From: Aureococcus anophagefferens
Lineage: Eukaryota; Sar; Pelagophyceae; Pelagomonadales; Pelagomonadaceae
Length of the DNA stretch: 64,000 nucleotides
NCBI RefSeq assembly: GCF_000186865.1
Contig: NW_008705561.1
Location: 1,431,985-1,495,984 of the forward strand
Direction of reading: 5' to 3'
This document shows, one piece after another, positions 1-8,649 of the stretch (position 1 is its first letter; each line of letters starts with the position of its first letter). The translations under genes and the position numbers were made by a program. The notes below the pieces were generated by a model. That model did not search any database and was not told the DNA's origin. It worked only from the letters and a program-made list of their open reading frames with translations.

Positions 1-421
1 CTGAGGATCCCCACGTCGGCCGCGGCGTCGGCGGCGGCGTCGGCGCCGGCGTCGGTCGTTTCGACGGCGCCGGCGTCGCAAGCGGCGCGTCCCAGGTCAC
101 GGCGACCTTCTGCCCGGCGATGCAGTGCGCGCCGACGGAGCACGAGTAAAACACCGTCTCGCCCGGTCGCGCGGCCACCGCGACGCCCGTCGCCGCGCCG
201 AGGTACGCGCCGCCGCCAAAGTCGCAGGCCTCGTAGGCGCTCTCCGAGGCCATCTCCCAGACGTCGTGGTGGCCCGTCCAGGAGAAGACGAGGTCCGCGT
301 CGGCGCCCATCGTCGCCGTCTTGGGGTTCGCGGAGAACTGGGCGACCCAATCGAGCGTCGTCGTCGACGCCGCGGACAGCGACGTCGTCAGAGCCGCGAC
401 GAGCACACGCCGCGGAGCCAT
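1..421 (-). CDS. Phytocyanin-like blue-copper protein, 3' end cut by window edge
   Basis: The ATG at 421 opens a secretory signal peptide of about 18 residues (Ala/Leu/Ser-rich), followed by a cupredoxin fold. The visible copper-ligand set is a His in HDVWEM, then Cys and His in YSCSVGAHC, then GQK, where Gln stands in the axial position as in stellacyanin-type phytocyanins. A Thr/Pro/Ala linker follows and the gene runs off the left edge. It is a close tandem paralog of the next gene on the same strand, but unlike it has no intron at the YSC site. A secreted or plasma-membrane electron-transfer role follows from the family; the partner is unknown. By analogy with its paralog the missing part probably holds six-cysteine repeats. 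Confidence 0.75.
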   Translation of the reverse strand, partial: MAPRRVLVAALTTSLSAASTTTLDWVAQFSANPKTATMGADADLVFSWTGHHDVWEMASESAYEACDFGGGAYLGAATGVAVAARPGETVFYSCSVGAHCIAGQKVAVTWDAPLATPAPSKRPTPAPTPPPTPRPTWGSS

Positions 422-529
422 TGGCTTCAGCACCAGCGTCGTCGCTGTTGCGGGCTGCCTACGCGCGAAGTTCCGCGCATCGGCGCGGAGTCAGTTTAAG
501 TCAACTGGTTTAAGTGAGGGATTCATGCA

Positions 530-1701
530 CTACAAGTTGACGATGGTGCACGCGTCGGGGCAGCTCTGGAACGCCCAGGAGTCGTCCTCGCCCTTGACGG
601 AGCACCGCGCCGGCGCGTCGTTCGCGACCCAGGCGCAGTCCTTGGACGGGCTGTTCTTCTTGGCCCACGCGTCGTCGTCGCCAGACTCCGAGTCGGCGTA
701 CTTGCCGATGAGGCACGCGGCCTGGCAGCTCTCGAACCCGTAGGAGCCGTCCTCGCCGATGGCGATGCAGCGGCTCATCGCCTCCGCTGCCCAGGCGCAA
801 TCCTTCCACGGCTGGTCCCTCTTCGCCCAGGTCTCGGAGTCGTCGTAGCCGTCGTAGTAGCAGCGACGCGTCGCCGACGGGCACGCCTCGTAGGCGAGGG
901 ACCCGTCCTCGCCGATGACCGACGCCCGGTTGTAGTAAAAACCCACGACCTACGGGTTTGTCCATCGGGTTTGTCCATCGGGTTTGTCCATCGGGTCGAG
1001 TCCATCGGGAATGAACGACGCGCCGGCGCTCGCCCACGCGCAATCCTTCGAGTCGTCGCCGTTCTTGTGCCACGTGTCCGAGTCGCCGCCGTCGGCGCAG
1101 TCGTAGGCGCACGTGCCGCAGGTCACCGGGCAGCTCTGCCACGCCTGGGAATCGTCGCCCTTCGCGCCGCAGCGGTCCTCCGGGAGGTTCGCGACCCAGG
1201 CGCAGTCCTTGGCCGGCGCGTTCTTTTTGTACCACGACTCGTCGTCGGCGCAGGAAACGGCCGCGGCCGTCGGGCTCGGCGCGGGGCCCGCCGTCGGCGC
1301 GGGCGCGGCGCCCGAAGCCGACTCCCAGGTGACGGCGACCTTCTGGCCGGCGGCGCAGTGCGAGCCGACGGAGCCTAAATTGTGGCGGTGGGTGTCGTTT
1401 CAGTCAGGACGCCGGCGCGCGAACAGCTGTAGTAGACCGTCTCGCCGGGCTGGGCGCTGACCTCGACGCCCGACGAACTGCCGAGGTTCGTGCCGCCGCT
1501 GAAGTCGCATTCCTCGTAGGAGAATTCGTCCGCCATGATCCACACGTCGTGGCCGCCGCTCCAGCTAAAGACCAGGTCGGCGTCGGCGTCCACGGTCGTC
1601 GTCTTCGGATCCGCGGAGAACTGGGCATTCCAGTCGATCGTCGTCGTCGACGCCGCGGACAGCGACGTTGCGAGAGCGGAGAGCACGATGCGACGAGCCA
1701 T
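530..1701 (-). CDS. Phytocyanin-like domain plus six-cysteine repeats, secreted
   Basis: The order is a signal peptide, a cupredoxin domain with the His/Cys/His/Gln set as in the neighbour, a Pro/Ala linker, then about four Cys-rich repeats. Each repeat has a W-x-K start, the signature KDCAWVA, an RC, a GEDGS-like turn and a final Cys pair, so roughly six cysteines per 40-45 residues, resembling ShKT-like folds. Exon 1 is 1701-1425. A 50-bp GT-AG intron (1424-1375) restores YYSC-SVGSHC, exactly as in the intronless paralog. A second intron (about 1021-950) holds a 13-bp minisatellite and fits only a GC-AG boundary in frame, so its edges are uncertain. The stop is at 530-532. An extracellular location is inferred; the repeats may be binding modules. 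Confidence 0.7.
954..1006. repeat. 13-bp minisatellite, three perfect copies plus one degenerate
   Basis: The unit gggtttgtccatc occurs at 954-966, 967-979 and 980-992. A fourth, 14-bp diverged copy lies at 993-1006. It sits inside the probable second intron of the cupredoxin/six-Cys gene. In the gene's own reading frame it would read through to a TAG, so it is either spliced out or truncates the protein. Confidence 0.9.
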
Positions 1702-1858
1702 CTGAATCGACGACGGCAGCGGTGCACACGCTCTGAATCACACTTTTTAGGAAGGCTGCCCCTTGACTACCAAAAGCCGTTGTTTCCCCACGCTTGAAAA
1801 TCGGGCTCCTCTAGGCTCCAAACGACCGCCTTGTCGTCATCGGCACTCTGGGTGGCCG

Positions 1859-3994
1859 ATGGCCCGCTTCGCGCCGCCGCAGTCGAGCGACTTCAAGGTC
1901 AGCCGCACGCACGCCGAGGAGATGATCGAGCTCGGCCGGCAGGCCGAGTCGCGGTCGTCCATGGACGAGGCCCTGCGCTTCTACCAGCTGGCGCACAAGC
2001 ACCAGCTCTCCTGGCTCGAGTCCGTGGCCCGCGGCGACGGGCGCGAGGTCATGGCCGACGAGGCGTCGCAGCCCCTGGGGTCGTCGCTGAGCGAGATCGC
2101 CAAGATCCGGCGCCGCCTGGAACGCGAGCTCGAGGGGAAGGGAGGGCCGCGGCAGAGCGTGAAGCCGAGCGAGTCGACGTTTCTCGACGAATACTCCTTT
2201 TTCTTGGCCCAGCGGTCCTGCCCGCCGCCGGCCTCGCCGCCGCCGCCGCCGCCGCCGCCGAAAGCGCGGGCCCCGGCGACGCGGGGCGCGGCGACCCGGC
2301 GGCCGCCGCGCGACCACGTCCGCGAGAACGTCGCCCGCGCGTCCCGGGCGCGGAAACCGCCGCCGCCTTCGTCGACGCGGTCGGCGAAGCACGCGAAACC
2401 GCCCTGGCTCGCGCCGTCGCGCACCGCGGCCGTGCCCGCGGTGACGGCGCGGCGGCCGCGGCGCCCCTGCGGCGACGCGAACGGCGCCGCTTCTTCCACC
2501 TCCAAGCGCCTCGACTTCGGCGCGCCGCCGCCGCCGCCGCGGCGCGTCGTCTCGCCCGACGGCGCCGCGGGCCGCGTCGAGCTCCTCGACGCGATCCTCG
2601 GCAGCTCGCCCGAGCGGCGGCGCCGCGGCGAGGCCGCGTCGCCGCTGTCGCCGCGCGCGGCCGCGCTGCGGCGGCGCGAGGAGCACGACGTCGGGCCCGG
2701 CAGCCTGCGCGCCCAGCTCGAGCAGAAGGAGGTGCAGATCGCCATGCTCACGAAGCAGCTCGAGGCCGCAGGGCAGTCCGCGATCACCGAGGTCGTGCCG
2801 CTCGCGGAGGCGAAACACCGGCTCCAGGCCGCGCTCGCCGTCATCGTCGGCGGCGACGGCGCGAGCAAGCGCCGCGCCAGCGAGCGCCAGCTCACGCAGG
2901 CCGAGGCCGAGGCGGAGATGGAGAAGTGGGACACGTTCATCACGCACCACCCGGAGCACGTCGAGGCGCAGCGCGCGGCCAGGGAGCGGTGGTGGGACGC
3001 GAACGGCGAGGCCTGCGCCGACGCCGCCCGGGCGCTCAAGACCTGCGTGCCGCCGGACGTCTTCGCGAGCGGCACGAGCCGCGAGCGGCTCGTCGCCGCG
3101 GGGCTGAGCGAGGCGCTCGCGCAGCGCGTCTACGAGCGGCCCGCGCTCTGGCTCCTGCGCGCCGAGGACGCCTTCGCGGCGCGGGTCCACGACGCGGACC
3201 TGCGGGGGAAGTTCGCGTTTGAGGACCTGGACCTCCGCGAGCTGCGGGCGCTGTACGGCCGCGTCCGCGACCTCGCGTTCGAGAACGACGCGGCGCGGCG
3301 CAAGGACGCCTGGCGCGACGGCCTGCTCGAGCGGCTCCAGAGCCGCGTCGCCGCGGACGACGCGGGGTCTCTGGACAAGCGCAAGCGGCGCCACGCGGCC
3401 TACCCGGCGGACGACGGCGAGGTCCTGGGTCCGTTCGACGCGGACGCGCCCGTCGTCGCCGTCGTCACGACCTACGACGTCGCCGAGGAGGAGGACGACG
3501 ACGCCCGGTCCCTGGCGGAGATGATGGAGGCGGCGACGATGGGCGCCGAGGACGACGACGGCCGATTCCGGGGGAGCGACGGCGACTCCGCGGAGGGCGA
3601 GGCGCCGCCGCCGCCGCTGGACGCGCCGCGGGGCAAGCGCGGGTCGATCGTGTCCCTCGCCAAAGCCCAGCTCCGGCGGACGTCGTCCTTCGCCGACGGG
3701 CCCGCGGCGCGGTCCTTCGTGCTCCCGAAGAAGGAGACGACGGAGCGCGTGCGCGCGAAGCTCGCCGCGCGACCCGCGCGCGGCGGCGGCGACCTCATGG
3801 CGGACCTCAAGAAGACGCTCCGCCGCCGGTCGCTGACGCCGCCCTTCATCGACGACGACGACGACGACGACCCGCCGGAGCTCGCCGCGAAGCCGCCGCC
3901 GCGCGCGAAGCTCGCCGCGCCCGAGGCCGGCGAGAGCTTCCTCGCCGCGATCCGCCGGCGGGCGTCGGAGCGCGCGGACCGCGTCAGTGGCTAA
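1859..3994 (+). CDS. Large disordered/coiled-coil protein with N-terminal TPR/MIT-like helices
   Basis: 711 residues, not recognised as a named family. Residues about 10-90 form helices of the kind seen in TPR or MIT modules (SRTHAEEMIELGRQAESR and onward). A Pro-rich and Arg-rich linker follows. There is a short coiled coil near residue 290, then a conserved-looking helical block at about 355-505 with KWDTFITHHPEHVE and FEDLDLRELRALYGRV. The C-terminus is acidic, then has two basic helices (DLMADLKKTLRRRS and FLAAIRRRAS) that look like WH2 or formin-DAD type motifs, which would suggest actin work; this is weak. The start is the ATG that opens the helical module; an earlier in-frame ATG at 1763 is possible. 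It is divergent from the cupredoxin gene across 157 bp. Confidence 0.6.
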   Translation: MARFAPPQSSDFKVSRTHAEEMIELGRQAESRSSMDEALRFYQLAHKHQLSWLESVARGDGREVMADEASQPLGSSLSEIAKIRRRLERELEGKGGPRQSVKPSESTFLDEYSFFLAQRSCPPPASPPPPPPPPKARAPATRGAATRRPPRDHVRENVARASRARKPPPPSSTRSAKHAKPPWLAPSRTAAVPAVTARRPRRPCGDANGAASSTSKRLDFGAPPPPPRRVVSPDGAAGRVELLDAILGSSPERRRRGEAASPLSPRAAALRRREEHDVGPGSLRAQLEQKEVQIAMLTKQLEAAGQSAITEVVPLAEAKHRLQAALAVIVGGDGASKRRASERQLTQAEAEAEMEKWDTFITHHPEHVEAQRAARERWWDANGEACADAARALKTCVPPDVFASGTSRERLVAAGLSEALAQRVYERPALWLLRAEDAFAARVHDADLRGKFAFEDLDLRELRALYGRVRDLAFENDAARRKDAWRDGLLERLQSRVAADDAGSLDKRKRRHAAYPADDGEVLGPFDADAPVVAVVTTYDVAEEEDDDARSLAEMMEAATMGAEDDDGRFRGSDGDSAEGEAPPPPLDAPRGKRGSIVSLAKAQLRRTSSFADGPAARSFVLPKKETTERVRAKLAARPARGGGDLMADLKKTLRRRSLTPPFIDDDDDDDPPELAAKPPPRAKLAAPEAGESFLAAIRRRASERADRVSG

Positions 3995-4154
3995 CGGCAG
4001 CGAGACGTAGACGCGCCACCCGAGATCGCAAACGTTGACTTCGCGAGCAGTTCAAGGTGCACTTTTAAACGGACGGGGCAGCCCGAACATTCCCGAAGCA
4101 AGCATGGGGCTCGCGTAAAACTGTACAAAGCAGCGTGCAGCTCCGTACAAAGCA

Positions 4155-5192
4155 ATGGTCGTCGAGCCGCCGCCCTGGCTTGGAGCCGCGCAGAGCTGGC
4201 CGCGCGCGCCGCGCGACGGCGACGACGTCGCGGTCCCGCCACGCTGCCTCCTACGCAGCGCGCCCGGCGCCGCCGCGCGGGCGACGCACGCATTCCTCGG
4301 CGTACGCAGCCTCGCTGCGCTCTTGGAAACAAGCTCGCTAACGCGGCGGCGCGCGGCGGCGCTCGTGCGAGACGGTTCGCTCTGGTACGCCCTCGTTCGC
4401 GCCGCGCTCGCGCCCCACACCCCCGCGGACGGCGCGGGCGACGGCGTCCGCGTGGACTTCGTGCGCGCGGACGACGGCGGCGCCTGCGGCTCGCTCCGCG
4501 ACGTCGCCGCCGCGACGTTCCTTGTCGACGTCGCCTTCGGCGGGCGCCTCGACGTCGCCCTCGCGGCGCTCGCCGCGACGCGGCGCTCGACGTACTGGTC
4601 GTCGTCGGCCTACCGACCGACGAGCGCTTCCATGATCGCGTTCGGCGACGCGGGCCGGGGCGCCGACGCGCGCGCGCTCTGCTGGGGCCCGGCCTACGAC
4701 CCGCGGCCGGCGCCGACGGGACCGCGCGTGCTCCACTTCGCGCGCTGGCGCGGCGACGACGCGCTCTTCGTCGCCGGGCGCTGCGCCGGCGGCGGCGCCG
4801 CCGCGGCGCCCGTCGACTGGGCCGCCGCGCGCGCGCCCCGGTGGTTCCTGCAGCCGCTGCGCGAGGCGCTCGCCGGGGCCTCCGACGCGTACGGCGTCGT
4901 CGATCGGAACGACTGGACCTTCGGCGACTGCTGGCTCGAACGCGGCGCGCGCTGCCGATGCTCGAACCCGGCGCTCACGGCGTCCGAGGCGTCCCAGATC
5001 CGGGAGAACCTCGACTTCGACCTCTGCACGGAGTGCCCGAAGGCGCGCCGCCTCTTCGCGCTCGACGAGACCAAGGCGTCGGTGCGCGCCCGGGCCCACA
5101 AGAGCGAGAAGAAGCAGCAAATCAAGCAGCGGAAAGAAGGCAAGGGCCACCACGGGTCATCCGCGAGGCCCTATTCGCAGAAGCGGAAATAA
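4155..5192 (+). CDS. Unknown protein with possible F-box start and C-terminal Cys cluster
   Basis: 345 residues. The first 90 contain a leucine-rich helical stretch ending in DGSLWYALVRAAL, compatible with a degenerate F-box; this is weak. The middle has W/Y-rich segments. Near residue 270 there is a cluster CRCSNP ... LCTECP (C-x-C and C-x-x-C), a candidate zinc site. The tail is lysine-rich and probably disordered or nuclear. It ends six bases before the stop codon of the convergent SET gene, so the two 3' UTRs must overlap. Confidence 0.55.
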   Translation: MVVEPPPWLGAAQSWPRAPRDGDDVAVPPRCLLRSAPGAAARATHAFLGVRSLAALLETSSLTRRRAAALVRDGSLWYALVRAALAPHTPADGAGDGVRVDFVRADDGGACGSLRDVAAATFLVDVAFGGRLDVALAALAATRRSTYWSSSAYRPTSASMIAFGDAGRGADARALCWGPAYDPRPAPTGPRVLHFARWRGDDALFVAGRCAGGGAAAAPVDWAAARAPRWFLQPLREALAGASDAYGVVDRNDWTFGDCWLERGARCRCSNPALTASEASQIRENLDFDLCTECPKARRLFALDETKASVRARAHKSEKKQQIKQRKEGKGHHGSSARPYSQKRK

Positions 5193-5198
5193 CAATTA

Positions 5199-6152
5199 CT
5201 AGGGACGGATGCCGAAGTGGAGCAGGAGCCGCAGGGCCTCGTCCTCGGCGTCGCCGTCGCCGCCGTTGAGCTGGCCGAGGCTCGGCGCGGTCCCGAAGTC
5301 GCGCGTGAGCGCCTCGCCCGCGCCGACGGCCCGCGTCGCGACGAGGCAGAAGGCGTCGTCGTAGCGGGGATCCCGGACGAGCTTCGTGTTCGCGGTCGGC
5401 GCGTGCCGGAGCGCGTCGTGGACGGGCACGACGGCGACCGTCGGCGCCCCCTCGGCGTCGACGAGCGCGGCGCGCGCGAGCGCCTTGGAGAAGACCTCGG
5501 CGACCTCGAGCTCGCGGCGCCGCCGCGCCGTGCCCTCGGTCCGCGTCGGCTCCGTCACCAGGGGAATGAGCGCCTCGCGGCAGCGGCGGAACTCGAAGCC
5601 GCGCGCGCTCAGCATGGCACGGGCGGCGGTCTCCTTGCGGCAGCCCGCGAGCGCCGCGAGGCGGTAGGCCGCGCGGTCCACGGCCGGGTGGCATTTCAGC
5701 CCGAATTTCTTGTAGATCTCGAAGTCGTTGTCGCTGCCCGTCGCAAGCAGGCAGTCGAGCTCGCGGTCGCGGGCGTCCAGGTCGCCCGAGTCCGTGGCCC
5801 AGCCGCCGCCCGTCCAGCTCCGCACGTAGGCCGCGCGCGGGCCGCCGGCGCCGCGCGCCTCGATCGCCGCGCGGCACAGCGAGCCCGCCCAGTCGGCGTC
5901 GGCGTCGACGGCGAGCGCGAGCGCGTCCGGCACCGTCGCGACGACCTCGAGGCCGTCGATGTCGGCCGTCGCGCGCACGCCGTCGCCGTCGATGGCGAAC
6001 TTGCCGCCGATGCCGGCCTCCTCGAGCCAGGCGTCGTAGTTGATCGCTGGCTCGGCGCAGGTCGACATGAAGCGCTTCGACGCGCGCTGCTGCATATGGG
6101 TGGTGGCGACGAGCGCATGGGCCACCGCGAGCAGGACCGCAAAGCGCATCAT
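5199..6152 (-). CDS. Divergent SET-domain (RLSMT/SETD3-like) protein
   Basis: 317 residues from the ATG at 6152; an in-frame ATG at 6191 would add a second hydrophobic stretch. The N-terminus (FAVLLAVAHALVA) looks like a signal or organelle-targeting peptide. The C-terminal half has a SET-like core: VPVHDALRHAPTANTKL matches the 'DxxNHxxxxN' substrate/AdoMet motif and GAGEALTRDFG matches the final 'GEEIxxxYG'. Two hallmark residues are changed: the Asn-His is Arg-His and the last Tyr is Phe. This suggests weak or absent methyltransferase activity. The family assignment rests on motif order and is moderate. Confidence 0.55.
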   Translation of the reverse strand: MMRFAVLLAVAHALVATTHMQQRASKRFMSTCAEPAINYDAWLEEAGIGGKFAIDGDGVRATADIDGLEVVATVPDALALAVDADADWAGSLCRAAIEARGAGGPRAAYVRSWTGGGWATDSGDLDARDRELDCLLATGSDNDFEIYKKFGLKCHPAVDRAAYRLAALAGCRKETAARAMLSARGFEFRRCREALIPLVTEPTRTEGTARRRRELEVAEVFSKALARAALVDAEGAPTVAVVPVHDALRHAPTANTKLVRDPRYDDAFCLVATRAVGAGEALTRDFGTAPSLGQLNGGDGDAEDEALRLLLHFGIRP

Positions 6153-6298
6153 CGCAGTCGTGTCGATGATCGCAAGTGCGAAAAGCAACATCAACGAGGC
6201 TTCAAGTTCCCTCTGTCGAGGCCGTTACAGCCGCCATCGCCGCTCTCGACGCGTCACGTTACGCGCGCGCGCCGTCCCCGACGACGGAGCTCGCCGTC

Positions 6299-7438
6299 TC
6301 AGGCCGCGCCGCCCCGGCCCTTCTTCGGGAGGCCGAGCTCGCCGCGGACCCGGTCGCAGTTCATGCCCTTGCTCGCGCCGTCGAAGAGGGCCTCGAGGGT
6401 CTCGTCGAAGGCGTCCTCCTTGTCGTCGAGCTTGGCGTGGAGTTTGCAGACGGCCTTGATCTTGTTGTAGCTGAGGTCGAAGAGGTCGAGCACCGCCGGC
6501 AGGTCGCGGCACGACAAGGAGAACCCCGGGCTCACGACCGCGCGCGAGAGCCGGCGGAAGCGCTTGAAGTCGCCGTCGACGCGCTCCAGCTCCTCCACGA
6601 GCCCCGCGGCGTCGTGGACGTCGTCGGGCGCGGGCTCGCGCGCGGGCGTCGCCGGCGCGTCCGGCTCCGGCTCCGCGGCCGGCTCCGGCTCCGCGGCCGC
6701 GGGGAGCCGCGGCGGCGGCGGCGGCGGCGCGTCGTCGTCGACGGGCGGCGGCCCCGCCGACGCCACGGGGTCGCGCACGAGCACCATGACCTCGTGGCCC
6801 GTCTTCGTCGCGCGCTTCGTCGACGACGCGCGCCGCGACGCCGTCACGGGCGTGCCGACGTCCACCGCCGCGTGGCGCGGCTCGGGCGTGCGCGGCGCGT
6901 CGCGCGTCAGCGCCACCGTCGGCGCGCGGCTGCCCTCGTCCAAATCCTCGACGAAGACCTCGAGGTTCCGCTCGAGGCCCCCCGCGCGGTCGTACAGATC
7001 GTCGTCCCACGTGCCGCTGAGCCGCTTCGCGTTGTCCCGCGGCCGCCCCAGGTCCGACGTCGCGGGCGATATGGCCGGCACGTCCTCCTCCAGCCGCGCC
7101 TCGAGCTGGATCGTGTGCACGGAGCCGCCCAGGCCCTGGCGCTTGTCGATCTCGACGTCGAGGAGCACGCCGCCCGCGCGTGCGTCGTCGTAGTCGTCGT
7201 AGTCGTCGTACTCGGCGGCCTCCAGGGGGTCCTCGAGGTGGAGGGCGCAGGCCTGGGGCGCGCAGCAGAACAGGTCGAAGGCGTCCCACTCGAAGAAGAG
7301 GAACCGCGTCTTCGGCCGGGGCGGCGGCGTGTTCGGGTGCGCCCGCGCCCAGGCCGCCGCGTTGGCCTCGTTGCGCTGCTGGATCTGGCGCTGGGCCAGC
7401 CGCCGCGACTCCGCCATGACCTCGTCGTAGGACGACAT
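6299..7438 (-). CDS. Pro/Glu-rich protein with C-terminal helical (DUF4476-like?) domain
   Basis: 379 residues. The N-terminus has a Q/R-rich helix, then FLFFEWDAFDLFCC, a short membrane-like or palmitoylatable segment. The middle is disordered with Pro and Pro-Glu repeats. The last 110 residues form regular helices (VDGDFKRFRRLSR, FSLSCRDLPAVLDLF, YNKIKAVCKLHAKL) with the spacing of DUF4476-type modules. No catalytic residues are evident. It ends about 150 bp from the SET gene start on the same strand. Function unknown. Confidence 0.6.
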   Translation of the reverse strand: MSSYDEVMAESRRLAQRQIQQRNEANAAAWARAHPNTPPPRPKTRFLFFEWDAFDLFCCAPQACALHLEDPLEAAEYDDYDDYDDARAGGVLLDVEIDKRQGLGGSVHTIQLEARLEEDVPAISPATSDLGRPRDNAKRLSGTWDDDLYDRAGGLERNLEVFVEDLDEGSRAPTVALTRDAPRTPEPRHAAVDVGTPVTASRRASSTKRATKTGHEVMVLVRDPVASAGPPPVDDDAPPPPPPRLPAAAEPEPAAEPEPDAPATPAREPAPDDVHDAAGLVEELERVDGDFKRFRRLSRAVVSPGFSLSCRDLPAVLDLFDLSYNKIKAVCKLHAKLDDKEDAFDETLEALFDGASKGMNCDRVRGELGLPKKGRGGAA

Positions 7439-7569
7439 GTTTCAGGGACCAGCAGCCCCCGGGGGGCGACGATCGGAGCACACCACCTCCAAACAGTTTG
7501 ACTCAATTTTCATAATAGGGGGCAACGTCGCCAAGTTGAACACGAGAAAACGGGATCGATCGAGATGCG

Positions 7570-8367
7570 TTAGGTGGCGCGCCGCGTGAAGTGCAGCAGC
7601 ACGACGGGCGCGGCCGTCGCGAGCTCGCTCGCGGCGAAGCCGTTCGCGGCCATGCCCGCGAGGAACGCGTCGACGCCGTCGTCGCCGTCGCGGACGTGGC
7701 GCCGCTCGACGGCGATGAGGACGTCGGAGGTCGGGCCCGCGAGCGCGTCGATGGCCTCGAGCAGTTGGATCCAGCAGTCGCCGTAGAGGGGCACGTAGAC
7801 GCAGTCGCAGCAGAGGATCACGTCGACGGGCGCGCCGCCGAGGAGCTCGTCCCGGAGCTCGCGCGCCTTCTCCCGGGACCAGAAGAGCTCGCGGCAGTCG
7901 ATGGTCTTCGCCGCCTCCGGCGCGAAGTTCGCCGCGACGTTGCGCTCGAGCAGGTCGACGAGCGACGCCTGCTCCGTGAGCGCGACAGGCGCTGCGCCGA
8001 GGCGCGCGCAGACCATGCCCGGCACGCCCAGCCCGGCGCCGAGCTCGACGACGCTCCGGCCCGCGACGCTCACGGGCGCGCCGGGCGCCAGCAGCGCGCG
8101 GTCGACGAGGCGCGCGGCCGCGCGCCAGAGCACGGTCCCCGCCCAACTCGCGCCGCTGAAGACGGGCTCGATCGTGTCCGGCGTCATCTTGAGGGTGAGC
8201 TCGAGCGGCTTCGCCAGCTCGGCGCCGTCGCGCTCCATGCGGATCGTGAGCGACGATTGGCAGATCGCCGCGCCCAGCGCGTCCGTCGACTCGGCGCCCT
8301 CGACGACGATGTAGTCCGTCTCCATGGGCTCCACCGTCGTGGCGACCTCGATGCCGAGCGTCGACAT
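7570..8367 (-). CDS. METTL21-type (Methyltransf_16) protein methyltransferase
   Basis: 265 residues, the normal length for the family. Motif I is VVELGAGLGVPGM (AdoMet binding), followed by an acidic post-I loop (ALTEQASL) and CCDCVYVPLYGDCW, the lineage's D-x-x-Y signature. Upstream, FSGASWAGTVLWRAAARLV matches the 'W.xxxxLxxxL' entry segment. The family methylates lysines on cytosolic chaperones and translation factors; the substrate here cannot be told. The start at 8367 is the first ATG and the N-terminus is full length. Divergent from the DHHC-like gene. Confidence 0.85.
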   Translation of the reverse strand: MSTLGIEVATTVEPMETDYIVVEGAESTDALGAAICQSSLTIRMERDGAELAKPLELTLKMTPDTIEPVFSGASWAGTVLWRAAARLVDRALLAPGAPVSVAGRSVVELGAGLGVPGMVCARLGAAPVALTEQASLVDLLERNVAANFAPEAAKTIDCRELFWSREKARELRDELLGGAPVDVILCCDCVYVPLYGDCWIQLLEAIDALAGPTSDVLIAVERRHVRDGDDGVDAFLAGMAANGFAASELATAAPVVLLHFTRRAT

Positions 8368-8649
8368 CGTGCGACACGCGCTGCTGCGATCGTCCGGCTG
8401 CCTTGGACTGCTGGTCGCGAACGTCGGCGGCTGGTCGTGCCCACTCTAAGAGGCTCTATCGCTTATTTGCCGCAAGCCTTATTGCCTGTTCAACAAACAG
8501 CGTCAAGATCGGTACCCAGAGTTGGAGGACGAGGGGTGAGGCAGCCTCTGTAGTCGTCGTCGGCCGCCGGTCCCGTGCCTCGGGTCGGCCGCGGGGGTGT
8601 CCGGGGCGGTGCGCGCCGCGACGGTGCGGCGGCGCCGGTGCGCGCGACC

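Noticed and set aside
530..1260. Cys-rich repeats read as a toxin gene because of ShKT similarity
   Set aside because: Such modules are common on non-toxic secreted stramenopile proteins, and here they follow a copper-binding domain.
1811..3394. 527-residue open frame antisense to the gene at 1859-3994
   Set aside because: Arg/Ala/Pro-rich composition with no domain; GC-rich DNA leaves few stops in the antisense frame. The plus frame has helices and acidic/basic segments.
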